Shown one piece after another: positions 22,911 through 34,789 of a stretch of 64,000 nt of DNA (within the stretch, counting starts at the first letter, position 1; every line of letters starts with the position of its first letter). A model generated the notes under the pieces. The model worked only from the letters and a program-made list of their open reading frames with translations. It did no database searches and was not told the DNA's origin. The stretch lies in contig JAQFVV010000018.1 in NCBI GenBank assembly GCA_028023455.1, positions 9,628,771 through 9,692,770 on the forward strand, given 5' to 3'. The position numbers and the translations under genes are program-made. This DNA comes from Epiperipatus broadwayi. Its lineage: Eukaryota; Onychophora; Udeonychophora; Euonychophora; Peripatidae.

Positions 22911-23774
22911 CACCTGGGTCTCTTTTTATGCGGACTTATTTAACACGATTTTGAAGTTACGCGATTCGTGTTTCACCGGAAGTCGATTTCCGATAATGCG
23001 CTATTACTTTAAATATTAAATTTCGCGCACTTACGTTATATTGAAAGTAATAGCACATTATTGGAATTCTACTTTCATCTTAGTAATTTAAATATTTTCA
23101 GTGCTTTATAATAGTAAGATTTTATGCAATAATGAAATTAAAATCATGATTTCCACATTTTATGTATACACACATTAAATTTTACAAGATTATAATGTAA
23201 ATTTGTTCAAACATTGTGCATGTTAATTTTGCATTTTAAATCACATTCTGTTTTTGCTTTTTAAAAAAGAACGTAATCAATTATTATTTTCTTATTAATG
23301 ACACTAATCATTAACGTACTCTTAAATTCCAACAAGAGCTAAATGGTTGTATGACTGGATATTGCGAGCTTCATAAACAATTAATAAAATCATCGTCTCA
23401 AAGATTAATTACTAATTACGTTGTCACCAGAAAATCATAATAATTAAAACATGTATAAAAAAATGTAAATTACTGAAATTATACATAAAAATATATTATT
23501 TTGAATAAAATTAAATATTATAGTTAAAAAAAGTTTGTCTTGTATCAATTTTTTTCAAATTTGAAATTTTTTATTAGTCATATTTTATTTCCTTATTTTT
23601 TTTTTGCGCGAATTTTAAAGTAATTTTATGTTGGTGCTTTGCTTTTACATGAATTTTAAAAAATCACAGACCACATTCCCCCTTTTTCAATGTAAGTTAC
23701 GTCTATTTTTGCGCGATTTTGTTTGCACGTGTTTTCTGAGGAACCTATCTCTCACATAAAACGAGACCCAGGTG
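22911..23774. mobile_element. 864-bp TIR element flanked by TA (Tc1/mariner-like MITE)
   Basis: The left end CACCTGGGTCTCTTTTTATG is the inverted match, 19 of 20 positions, of the right end (CATAAAACGAGACCCAGGTG, 23755-23774). TA dinucleotides adjoin both ends (22909-22910 and 23775-23776), the usual target of Tc1/mariner-type transposases. It lies between the endonuclease and linker remnants of RTE copy 2, which resume on either side. Subterminal regions carry CpG-rich words (TTTGCGCGATTTTG, TTTCGCGCAC) foreign to the surrounding DNA. It has no transposase ORF. The superfamily is inferred from the TA flanks alone. Confidence 0.8.
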
Positions 23775-24164
23775 TACTTGCAAATAAAATATTAACATAC
23801 TGTGAAAATAATTCAGATTTGAATGAAATCAATAATCAGATAACTAATACATTTATTAAGAACAGCAATAAAAATAGCTAGTACACAAAAGTAGGAACTT
23901 ACCATAAATTTTTTACTGATGCGAGACAATGTATGAAGAAAATAAGTATAAAAATATATAAAAATAATCCATTTAGAATTAAATATTTAGAGTTTCATAA
24001 GATGTTATGAAAAAGAATTAATAATGACATAAGAAAATATAATTGTGAATTAATAAGAAAAACTATAGAAGATAATAAAAGTATCAAAAATGTAAAACAT
24101 TTTGGTATTGATGGGAAACATTTTTGCAATAAAAAAATATGAAACTATTACTAAAAAAAAGACA

Positions 24165-24560
24165 TTATATAGCATTCTGATTAATTACAGACTTGCTGTG
24201 CACTTGATAAATAATCAGATTGTTACATTAATTTCTGTATTTTCACTAAAAAAGATCTTAATATTAACTCATAAATTGCAACATTTCATGTAAGTTAATT
24301 TGCGAAAGGAAATAATGGAATATAAATGTGAAGAGGGTAATAACTTCACACTCTCAACTCAAGATTCTTCAGATTGGCCTATATAAATAAGAATCCAGGT
24401 TAGAGATAAGATGACCATTTTTATCTCTTATAAAGTCTATTTTGTGTTGAGGCTTGAGAGGTCCCTCTATAGTTAAAAACTACATCATTTAGCTATTATA
24501 CAAACATTTAAGGTGCATCTGAAAAAGGTTAAAACTTTCTCTTTCAAATTATATAATAAA
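24165..24560 (-). repeat. MITE family A-related insertion in RTE copy 2
   Basis: Interrupts the linker-to-RT continuity. The segment about 24340-24460 (CTTCAGATTGGCCTATATAAATA, GAGATAAGATGACCATTTTTATCTC, TATAAAGTCTATTTTGTG) aligns in order with 37800-37900, making it a diverged copy in that orientation. Its edges are approximate. Confidence 0.5.
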
Positions 24561-25287
24561 AGAAAACAAACTATTTCCTATAGTTATAACATCCTTGGAA
24601 TTGGCCAGCATTTTAAATGAAGATGTTGGATATGCAATTAAACCTGAGAAGGGGAAAGCTCCAGAAAATGATGAAAATATAACATATCTTAAAAGAAGCA
24701 AGTGAAGATATACAAAAATGTTGGCAAAGTTGTATACTAAATGTCTAAGTGATAAAAATGTGCCAGATAGGTGGAAGAATACCATAGTAATATTGATATT
24801 TAAGAAAGGTGATAAAAAAAGGTATTAGAAATTACAGATCTAGAAATCTTTATCATTATTTTACAAAATCTCTACCAATATAATTACAACTTATTTCCAA
24901 TGAATTTTGGATTCTAACAAACCATTAATAACCCATGTGGAATTAAAAGTGGTTTTAGGACAATGGATCACATCCAGGTATTGAGATAAATTATAGAAAG
25001 ATCCAATGAATGTGAGTTGTTATTAAGCTTTGGATTTTTGATTATGAAAAGGCATTTGATTGTAAAAGCATTTTTATGGTGATTAAAGTATATTATCATC
25101 AGCATATAAACCCAGGATATTGTCAAATTCTGAAGAACATTTATCAAAATGTAATATCAATGATAAGATTACATGGTAATACTAAGAAGATTAACACAGA
25201 GAAAGATGTACATCAAGATGATTCTATATATCCAAAACTTTTACTGCAGGTTACAAGGAGAATTTTGTTGATTAAAATGAGAATCTA

Positions 25288-25301
25288 AAGAAATAAAAGT
25301 A
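25288..25301. repeat. Target-site duplication of SINE, left
   Basis: AAGAAATAAAAGTA, repeated exactly at 25416-25429. RTE copy 1 has the corresponding single site (about 20902-20916), confirming the duplication. Confidence 0.9.
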
Positions 25302-25415
25302 GTCAAGCATTGGTGGCCTAGTGGTTGGCATAGCTGCCTTCCAAGCAGCTGGCCCAGGTTCACTTCCCGGTCAATACTTCGACATATAAAAAAGGACACA
25401 CATATATATATATAT
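25302..25415 (+). mobile_element. tRNA-Gly-like SINE (114 bp)
   Basis: A tRNA-derived head with polymerase III boxes: A box TGGCCTAGTGG at 25314-25324 and B box GGTTCACTTCC (one mismatch to consensus). The anticodon stem CTGC/GCAG encloses the loop CTTCCAA, giving a TCC (Gly) anticodon. The acceptor-like ends GCATTGG and TCAATAC pair at most positions. A short tail GACATATAAAAAAGGACACAC(AT)n follows. Exact 14-bp target duplications flank it, so it is a retroposed SINE and not a resident tRNA gene. The same family occurs at 51634-51734. Confidence 0.88.
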
Positions 25416-25429
25416 AAGAAATAAAAGTA
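25416..25429. repeat. Target-site duplication of SINE, right
   Basis: Second copy of AAGAAATAAAAGTA following the (AT)n tail. RTE sequence continues from here. Confidence 0.9.
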
Positions 25430-26130
25430 AATGGAGAATGTTTAATTTATTTAGATTTTGCAGATGATGTGGTTGTTTTTGCAAATAATGTTTCAGAGCT
25501 TCAGGAAATATTACAAGAGTTGTCAGATGAAAATAAGAAAGTAGAATTAAAGAGAAATGCTAAAAAACCAAAGGTCATGATCAATGTACATTTTTAGAAG
25601 AAAATATAAAGATTGATAATGATGAATTAAAAGAAATTAATAACTGCATATATTTGGGTCAGATTATTAATATAGATGGTAACATGGTGGATTAATTAAT
25701 CATAAAAATAAATTTGGAGTGCTTTTTGTGGAAATAATATTAAAAGGAAATGTGCCAGTGTTTGAAAAGAAGGGTTTTTAATAAATGTATTTTAACAGTT
25801 TTTACTTATAGTTCTGAGACTTGGACAACACAGAGATTTCAGATCACTCAATGAAGTATGAAGAAATATATATTAGAAATAATAATAAGAGTGAAGATAA
25901 AATACATGGTTGAAAGAACAAACAGGTATCATTGAAATGGAACTAGACTAGACATATTAAAATGAGAAATAATAAATGGATAGTTAAAGTCTTAAACTAG
26001 ATCCTAAAGGATTATAAAAGACCTATGGCTGAAATAAGAAAATTTGCAGATATGCTGTGGAAAAGATATGCTAAGTATTGTAATAGCTTGGAGAGCAATG
26101 GATCAACAATGTTTGAAAATGATATAATTT

Positions 26131-28487
26131 TAACAAACTTTCCTAGAAAAAAATATTTTTTTAAGATTTATCATTCTTTTTGTATTAAAGAATTGTAAAT
26201 TATTTAACTCATGTGATTGGTGATATATTTACTTTAAGAAGAGTGAAGTCATTATTTTGAATAATGTGAAAAAAATAATGAATGAATTCAATACTTTTCA
26301 CTGTTGAAGACCATTAACCAGAAATTAGTCTGGGATTTGGTCAGTGCTGACATCTATTGCTCATTGTCGTGCTCATTGTCTACTTTAGCTTACAATAAAC
26401 GGCTCAAGAAAAAATATATATAATGGATTATTATTCTTAATTCAGAAGTTTTATTAAATGATTACATGCTTATCTAATTATTATTTTGTTAAAATGATTT
26501 TAATGGACTTTGAGCTAAAGTGATAGTTATTCCATACAGACTGCTAGTGTGTTAGAATACCACATTTATGACCTGGAAGTCAAACTAAAAATCAGTATCC
26601 ATGTAATAGATAATTTGAGAAGCAATTTTAATTTTTTTTAACATACATTCACATCTCAGCCAACCCATCTAATTATGTGATATTAACTAATATAGATATA
26701 TTTGGAAAGTAACATCAATCTCAAGTAAACGGGTTCATTCAGATGAACATAAGTGAATGATTATATAAATAAAAATGATTTTAACACATTATCACACCAG
26801 TGAAAGAGATGTCACATATCTTTGCCAATAGCTTATAAGGATAAAGCAATTGTTTATTCTTACAACCCTAAGGGTTATAAACATAGTTTTTTGTGGTGAT
26901 GTAATTCATGACCAAACCAGTTATAAACATACCATTTTTAATTTCAATTTATAGCATGTCAAGTTTACATCTGTTTTGAATTTGACCCTGAATTATATCA
27001 CATATTAGAAAATCATGTGTCACCATAAAAATAAATGATTATTTTATTCTTAAAAGTTTTTCTGACAAAGATAAACGAGTATTACATTTATGCTGAGAAT
27101 ACGTGAAAAAATGGAGTCACTTTCTATTTTTTATATATAATGCAATAACAATGCATTTATTAAATATACATATATGTGCATGAATATAATTTTAACTAAT
27201 TTTTGTAAGGTTTATTTTATCTTTTGTATAAAAAAGAAAATTGAGAAAACTGAAATTACTTTAATTAGGTTACAGTTTGTCTGGAGACAACATTAATGTC
27301 TAAAAAACTGTCTTTGAACATTAAATTAATCCTAAATTGCACATGCTGTTAACTTAAATTCTAAGAAAATTATTGATATCTCTGTGTACCAATTAAGGTG
27401 GACAAATCTGATGATTTTTAGAAATATGTAATATCTATATATAGAATATTGGAATAATCAAACACTTATTAAAAAACGGATTTTCTTGAGATGATATCAG
27501 AAATTTCTGTGTGTGGAAAGCCTTACATATAAAAACCCAGATAACAAAGTTAAATATTTCTTCTCTCTAAAACTCTTTTATGCTATTATAAATCCACTTA
27601 TTTCTCCTCAATCAATACCTTTTTATAATCTATTATTGTTGCAATATTGATACATTCTCTCTTATTTCGTTTTAATAACAAGCATTTTGTCAGCTTTAAT
27701 AGTTTTTATTATTATCACACTCATCAAATCTTCTCGACTTTTGAACACTACCATATTGGATTTTAGAGAATTGGATTAAGATACAATCTTAAGACTGAAC
27801 ACATTAATAATAATATGACACATATTATTAGAAAAAACAAATATCAATGAATGTAAGAAAGCTAGGAAAATATAATCATTATCTTAAAAAAAATTTAAAG
27901 AACAAGATTTTAATACATTTAAAAATATTAATTTTTATATTTGTTCAATTCTAAATTTTGAGAGTTAAGTATCAAAATCATATTTTTATAAACAGCTTCA
28001 TTACATTTCTCTTACAATTTTGAAAAAAATAATATATAATTTGACTTAACTGAGTTAAATATTCATTACAAAATTAATGAAATATCATTTACTGGTAACT
28101 TCCATTTTTGCTAGCTGGCTCTGTTCTGTATCAGCTATAGTTCCTAGAGTTCTCACTAAATGCATCATTTGTACACTGAATGAATAATGTAAAAGATTGG
28201 TCTTTCTTGTTCATTCTTAATACTATATAAGTAAAACAATGTTAATAAATTATATATTTATATAGCATTCAATTCAAGTGTTTATTTAAATGCAATATTG
28301 TTTTAAAATATTATTAAAATAAAAGTTATTTTATTTTTTTTAAAAAAAATATTTTTATGAAATATATTACATATTTAATTTATCACTAAGTGGAACATGA
28401 ACAAAAATTCCAAGCCATTTAAAAATATACTTTATCATGTCAGAATATACTTAAAGGGTAATCATGAAAATTGAATCCCAGTAGTAC
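26131..28487. other. AT-rich spacer with one weak repeat relic
   Basis: No gene recognised. Around 26300-26390 the words CCAGAAATTAGTCTGGG and GTCAGTGCTGACATCTA resemble the inverted right arm of the 49.3-kb foldback element, suggesting a heavily diverged copy. The rest shows nothing. Confidence 0.4.
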
Positions 28488-28970
28488 AAATGAGTATATG
28501 CTAAAATTTACTTTCTCACATGTTACATTTATTTAAACTAAAATTCTAAAAGTTTACAAATTCATTAGTATAACTGATTGCATTTTTAAAATCAAATGAG
28601 AAATTAAACATATGATATAAATGCAAATCAATCTATATTCCTATATACATGTGAAAGTAACTTTGTCATGATAAAAGCATCAAGATTAATTACAAAGAAA
28701 GCATTATTACTGAAGAGGAAATAATTTTAGTGAGAAATTAAATGCATGGTATAAATGTAATTTAATTGATTTAAAATATATATTTACAAAATCAAATTTT
28801 ACTTTATCAACAATTTCTTTATGTAATGAACCACTTATTTAATAGCAAAATGACAATTTTCATTATTTATTTTTCTCGAGTTGTACCCATGCCATATCAA
28901 AATTTACTTTCTCATGTGTTAAATATATTTCATCTAGAATCCTAAATATTTATCAAATTCATCACAACTG
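28488..28970. repeat. Diverged tandem repeat, period about 400 bp
   Basis: AAAATTTACTTTCTCACATGTTA ... AATTCTAAAAGTTTACAAATTCAT at 28503-28565 recurs as AAAATTTACTTTCTCATGTGTTA ... AATCCTAAATATTTATCAAATTCAT at 28898-28960. A GAGAAATTAAA...GGTATAAATG block also occurs twice (28598 and 28733). Non-coding. Confidence 0.55.
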
Positions 28971-29399
28971 TCATTATTATTGAACATATGCTTTTTTCTT
29001 ATGTAAAAAAAATATTTCACAATAAGTATTGTATATCAGATATATGCAAAGAGAACTTTAATAAATTGCAATTTATCAAAAAATAAAATTAATTTTAAAA
29101 TAATTACATAAAAAATAAATGTATATTATAAAAGAGCAAAGGAAAAATGTGACAGGATGAAAGTCTAAAGTATTTTTGAGATGTATGTATATCATATTTT
29201 TGTTTATAGTGATAACTAAACAAGAAAATGTTTTTTTTTTCAATTTAGTACAATATAAATATTAATGAGAACAGCCATTATGCTGTGACTTCATATTATC
29301 TATCCGACTTTTCATGTGCGCTTGTGGAAATGATTATAGCTTACTAAGTACATAACTTTATTTTAGGAAAATTAGAATCAATTGTTAAGATAAATATGA

Positions 29400-29850
29400 T
29401 TATAAGAATAACTTACAAAAATTATATTTGTATAATAAAGTAGAAAAAAATACCCATAGATTGCAAAAAATGAAATAAAATTGTTTATATATAGATGATA
29501 GAGTTATATGATAGATACATAAAAAAGATATATGAAATGCTGCTTCGAGCAACAGATATGACAATAAATTTGATTTTTCTTTATAAGCATTACTTGCAAA
29601 AGAATATTATGCTTATATAAACAAGAAGAAGATTGCAAAACATGAAATATAATTGCTTATATACAGATAATAGACACATAAACATATGAAATACTGCTTT
29701 CAACATCAGTTGACAAATGAAATAAATTTAATTTCTCTTTATAAGTGTTACTTGCAACAAAATATTACATTTATGTAAAAAAAAAAAATTGAAAATAACT
29801 GTAGATTGAAAACATATATACAAAATTGCTTACATTTAGAATTATTCAAC
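29400..29850. repeat. Tandem repeat, about 2.5 units of 160-180 bp
   Basis: Three successive units share ATAAGxxTxACTTGCAAxA, then TTATATTTGTATAA, GATTGCAAAA-ATGAAATA, AATTGCTTATATA and ATATGAAATGCTGCTT (units at about 29400, 29580 and 29740, the last partial). They are diverged and non-coding. An older satellite-like or MITE-derived array is possible. Confidence 0.7.
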
Positions 29851-32463
29851 ATACACAAAACAGATCATCATTCTAAAGTACAAAACAGACCATCATTTTA
29901 TAGAATTGTAAATTATTTTTATAAAAAATTAAAAAGATTATATATTTATATCTGTTAGTAAATTATGCTTCAGGAATTTTCAAGCCCTCCGAGTAATGTA
30001 TATACCAATACATTGGAGTTTTAATTTTTTATTTTTAGGGAAAAATAAATCCACGTTCATTCTTTTCCATAAAATATAACAAAAATAAATAAATTAAAAA
30101 TCTCTTTTTACAAAAAGTTTCATTAAAAATGCAATTTTTATCACAAAAAAAAAAAAAACCCCATTTGTACGGTATGAAATAACACAAATAATGATGTATA
30201 CCACATTTCTAGTATTTAATGATTTTGCGCAAGCGTGATTTAAAGTCTAGATTGATCAAACATTTTAAAAACTAGTCATTTTGAGTAAGTTCATAAGCTA
30301 AGTCAATAAAAACCTAAACAAACAAAAAAATCTTTTCTTTTTTTCATTCCATTTGTCTTTGTGTCTCTCTCCCTTTTCTCAAATAATAGTCGTTTTTTTA
30401 ATCCATTTCACTAAACTATATTTATGGTTTAAATTTTTATCACATTTTTGCTTCCTTTATATGATATTTTCCCTTCCTCAAATAGCAGTAAACTTCCTTT
30501 AGATTTATCATATATTTTCACAATTTGCATATTTTTTATTGTTAAATAATTTCTTATTAATTTTCAACAATTTCACTTTTTTTTCTTGACAAACTTACCT
30601 GCCCTCTTTTCCCACCACTCCACTCAATCTAATTCATAACTGTTACTATCAATATATTTTAAATTTTATATATTGCAATCTTCTAAATATTTCAAATTAA
30701 ATGTTAATATTTATTATTAATAAATATAATCACTAAACTTTCATTAAAAGAGTCTCATTTGCTAAACATAATTTATTATTCAATGCCTAACTACCCATTT
30801 TTTAAAACATATATTTACCCCCCCCCCCCATTAATTTTCTGGACCAGTTCTAAGCATGTTTTTAATTATTAATGTGACATTATTATCCCCTTTAAAACTG
30901 TTCTTTATATATCTTATTTATGATATAAGAAATGTCACATTTTTTAATCATTTTTATTTTATTTTATGCTTTATATCTCCAGCACCACCAGGTAGGAAGA
31001 ACCTTTGTGCAAGGTAAATTTTAGTGCCCCCTTCCATTCTATGAAATAAAATTTGTAAATTGAAAGGCATTTTTCCTCAGTGCTTTCACAAAAAAACTTG
31101 AAAATATAGTTTTAGTCATTTAACATGTTTGCATTTTATTCATTTATTTCTATAAAAATAAATATTTAGATTAAAAAACATGCTAAAATAAAACAAATTA
31201 CCATTTAAAAAAATAATTTTTGAAACAATAGCTTAAAACAAAAATATTTATTTAGTAAATTTGAACTTTTTAATTTGTTCTTTCAAAAGTTTTCATATTA
31301 TTTTCTGGACAATCCTGCAAAATTGCTAGGAGAAAATAAAATAATTTTTTAAAATATGTGTTTTTATTATATTTAAAAGAACCCCTGACCCACAGTCATA
31401 AAAACATTACACTATTTCCTTTCCCTTCCCAGGCCATCCCTGACATTATATAAATAATTCTTCTAGTTTTTTTATTTTAAAAATATCTGCAACCAGAGTA
31501 TGATTCTCTGCAACACTTTGCCTGTGAGCTTTGTCCCTCATAGCAAGGAGAAAAGGGAATCAGATTTCACTTTCTAAAGTATGATAATTGTAAAAAAAAC
31601 TGATGTAACTTTTAGATTTCTTTACCAATATTTAGATCAATTTTAATCAGCATATCAATAATTCATTAAAAATAATTAACAAATTATAGTCCTTCAATAA
31701 TAAAATATTTATACTATTATTTAATTATCTATGTGCATGTTACTCTACTATTAATGATTATAATTTATTATAGGTAATCTGATATTTTAAATTTTCATGC
31801 TTACATTGTTTATTGATGTAACTTTTATATAAAGACCACCAAACTAAGTCAACTTTAAATAATATGGCTAATAAAAATCTCTCTTTTTATTAGCACCTAC
31901 TTGTTAAAATAGTTCTTTTGTGTTAATATCCATTAGAATCTCTCTCAAATAATTTGTTTACATTTTTATTAACAGAATAATTTTTGTTCATTAATAAAAT
32001 ATTTATACTTTTTCATTATTTAATTTTTTTAACAATTATTTAATAGTTAAGTCATTTTATATATATTACACTTTATTATATAGTTTGACAATTAGGGTAG
32101 AAATTTTAACTTTTCTTATTTAGATTTTTTTTATTCAATAAATTTATACAAACTATTAAAATGCCTTGCACTTTATTTTATTTATTCATAGCTTATGTTG
32201 AATAACTATAAAAAATCAAATATTGGTTTGTTCCACTAGATACATATTTTGGACTTTGTCAATAGTGCAATCTGCATTGAATAATATCATTATCATAAAA
32301 TTTTGTTAAGAATTAAATATTTTGATGTGCAATAATATCTTTTAAAAAATTATATTTTTTACTAATTCTGTTTTCTTTGGACTTGGACCATAGTGTGCAT
32401 TATGAATCAATTACGAATTTTTAGTTAGAGAACAAACTTGAGTCCGCATTCAAAAGAACGACT
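29851..32463. other. AT-rich spacer, nothing recognised
   Basis: Long A/T homopolymers and a C-run at about 30822-30830. No coding similarity or organised repeat was seen on either strand. Confidence 0.45.
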
Positions 32464-32594
32464 GTTTAGTAAATCATATAAAAAGATAATATGACATTAA
32501 AAAAAGATATCATTGTTAAAAATAGGAAAAGCTACTTAGTAAAATGTGTAAAAGATAATATGGCAAAAAAAAAAAGAAAGATAACATTTTTATT
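32464..32594. repeat. Two diverged tandem units of about 70 bp
   Basis: TTTAGTAAATCATATAAAAAGATAATATGACA at about 32464 is repeated as CTTAGTAAAATGTGTAAAAGATAATATGGCA at about 32534, each followed by an A-run and AGATA. Confidence 0.6.
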
Positions 32595-32599
32595 AAAAC

Positions 32600-32700
32600 A
32601 AGTTTGTACAAGACAGCAGTGGAATTGATCCTAGGACCGCTCATACCAATCAACCATTCTACCACTCCTCTAAACTGTAAAAGATATATGAGGCTTGAAA
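32600..32700 (-). repeat. Possible tRNA-derived SINE remnant
   Basis: On the minus strand GAGTGGTAGAATGGTTGATTGGTATGAG is followed by GGATCAATTCC, a layout resembling weak A and B boxes of a tRNA-derived promoter, with an A-rich stretch after it. No target duplication was identified, and the A-box match is poor. Confidence 0.3.
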
Positions 32701-32839
32701 TTATATTTATCAATGATATTTTACATCACATATATGATTACTATACATCATGAGGCAATATTTTTTAAATAAGTTTTATTTTTAAATAAATTATTAATAG
32801 TAATGTCTTATTTTTTATATAAATTAGAATATTTAAATA

Positions 32840-33160
32840 AAGTGATTAGGAAATCGAAATGTTTTCATTTATATATGTATTTTATTAATCATAGTGACTA
32901 AAGGGCATCAGCCTATTCGTTTAGTATAATGATAGAGTATAAATATAGTATATTTCAAGGTTTGAGTAATTACCACAAGTCTAAAAAAAGAAGTATTCTT
33001 CTTATATTAAAATAAAAAATATTTACTATCACAACATATTTCTAACAATATAGTGATTCAGAAATCTAAACATTTGCATATATGTTTTATTAATTATCAT
33101 GACAAAATGGTGTCAGCTTGTTCACTTTAGTGCAATAATAAGAGTATATATTGAACTGGT
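32840..33160. repeat. Diverged repeat family, two adjacent units
   Basis: GTGATTAGGAAATCGAAATGTTTTCAT...TTATTAATCATAGTGACTAAAGGGCATCAGCCTATTCGTTTAG at 32841 recurs at 33051 (GTGATTCAGAAATCTAAACATTTGCAT...GTGTCAGCTTGTTCACTTTAG), a period of about 210 bp. A third relative lies at 34790-34990. Confidence 0.65.
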
Positions 33161-33740
33161 ATTTTTCTGCCAGCTCATATTCATATATACAAATATATAT
33201 TTTATTAAAATCATTTATATGTTATTAAAAAAAATATTTTTTTAAATGGAATTTTAAAAGTTTTTTGAAATAAATTAAATAAAAAAAAAAAAACATTAGT
33301 TCTTGCAAGTTTTTTAAATTTTTTTTATAAAAGTTTGTCTTTTGTTTTATTTCTAATTCTTAGAAATTCTTGTTTCTAATTCTTAAAGATAGAAGGGTGA
33401 AAAAGTAAAAAAAGCATAGATTTTTTTTTTCTGTAATTAGCTCTAATGTTGAAACTTGGGTAGTGGAAGTATTTTTGTGCTATCTATTATAATCATCAAT
33501 TTGGAAAGTTTCCACAGGAATATAAGTAAAATATGACCCAAAAAGGACATATATTAAAGGTATAAATCTAGACTAAAAAAAACTATAAATTACGGGCTTG
33601 CCTTTTTATTTAAAATTAATTGGAATTTTTCTAGAAATAGTGATTGATCAATTGGTTTTTGATTCATCTTGGACTCATCTACAATTTAAATCCTGCAAAG
33701 CTAAATTAAACAAATAATATTTTAAAAAGTGCAGAGAATA
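33161..33740. other. AT-rich spacer, nothing recognised
   Basis: Low-complexity A/T runs. No coding or repeat evidence. Confidence 0.4.
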
Positions 33741-33908
33741 TGTTGAATGGCTAAGAAGTATCAGAACTTCGCCCCTCAGGGAACTTCTTTTTCTGACACT
33801 ACCTGGAACTGCCAATGGAGATGTGGATCTTGTGAATGTGAACATGTAGAGCTAGCCATGGAAAATGGACTAAAATGGAAATCTCAAACAATCCATGCCA
33901 TAAGATGA
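33741..33908 (+). pseudogene. Unrecognised open stretch, possible element or exon relic
   Basis: A compositionally distinct, GC-richer stretch whose frame is open for about 55 codons and contains a cysteine/tryptophan cluster (TTWNCQWRCGSCECEHVEL) before a TGA. No family is recognised, and there is no start codon in context and no continuation. It precedes the LTR-like segment at 33988-34383 and may belong to the same decayed element. Confidence 0.3.
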
Positions 33909-33987
33909 AATACTTTTTCCCACAAGATCAAGAAACTACATTGACCGACCAGAGTAACTAGACTTTTTTTTACAAGAAACATTTGTG

Positions 33988-34383
33988 TGTTAATGTATAA
34001 TATGTATAATGGTGTAATAGAATAAGGAAAAGCTTTCACTTCAATATAGATATGTTTCAACAATAGAAGGGGGTTTCATGGGTTTGTTAATTACGTATAT
34101 TGTACTAACTTAAATTAATGAATATTATATTATATTTTTATTTTATTTTATTAATTAATATTACTTTTCTTTTCTATCATTGTTATACTAGTAGTATGAA
34201 TATAAATATACTTGATCTAAAGGAAGAGATATAAAGAAAGAGGGGGTCCAGTGAGTTCTGGAATTGGGTTTAACATTTGCGTGAGAGGGTTTGAGTGTTG
34301 CTATTAAGCACACTCTTATTAGTAAGTCACTCTTGAGTTCACTCCTAGTCTGTATATAACATAATTATTGGTGTCTTTCAACA
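33988..34383 (+). repeat. LTR-like segment (candidate solo or fragmentary LTR)
   Basis: Opens TGTTAATGTATAATATG and closes CTTTCAACA (TG...CA), about 400 bp, with a purine-rich middle (AAGAAAGAGGGGG at 34234-34246) and a GC-richer right third. No partner copy or target duplication was found here, so the call rests only on general resemblance to copia-type LTR ends. Confidence 0.25.
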
Positions 34384-34479
34384 CTCCGGATTAAGTGACG
34401 GTGCATATTCCTTCAAGAATGATATTTTAAATCAGTATTAGTAATAAATAGATTGAAATGGTTTGGTTCAATAAATGCA

Positions 34480-34518
34480 AGAGGAGAGAGTGAAAAGGGA
34501 GAGAGAGAGAGAAAGAGT
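34480..34518. repeat. (GA)n-rich purine tract
   Basis: GAGGAGAGAG...GGGAGAGAGAGAGAAAGAG, a short imperfect GA microsatellite. Confidence 0.85.
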
Positions 34519-34789
34519 ATAATGAATATTTCAACATTAAGCAAGTGTTTGTTTGATTTCATTATTATTTAACTAAATTAAGTATTATATTCCTTTTATA
34601 AAATTTAAGTCCATCACTGAGTGTTTTAAAGATTGCATTTGGTGATTACCATTCATAAACAAATAAACAACCCGATCAAAGAAATCTCTGCAATCTGGTT
34701 CCAAGCAAAAAAAGCTTCGTGGCACCCTCGTTCGGCCACCTTATTTTGTAATTTTTACGTAAAAAAAAAAAAGGACTGTGCAAAATGTC

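Larger units (their letters stand above)
22680..26130 (+). pseudogene. RTE/BovB-like retrotransposon copy 2 (endonuclease to RT, decayed)
   Basis: Pieces in order: the end of an apurinic-type endonuclease domain at 22690-22860 (VLDYILINKKYVF ... NDHQLMRSKI, with the DH of the catalytic SDH motif); a lysine-rich linker at about 23777-24160 (NNDIRKYNCELIRKTIEDN); RT from about 24590 (ILNEDV-YAIK-x-x-KGKAPEN, then KMLAKLYTKCLSDKNVP near 24715-24765); a GFKSGF-like block near 24940; and after the SINE the FADDVVVFAN motif at about 25450-25490 and the MCLKRKVFNK-like tail near 25755. Three later insertions split it. It is related to copy 1 by clear nucleotide similarity. It is not functional. Confidence 0.8.

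Noticed and set aside
25302-25380. Functional tRNA-Gly gene
   Set aside because: Flanking 14-bp duplications, an (AT)n tail and imperfect acceptor and B box indicate a SINE.
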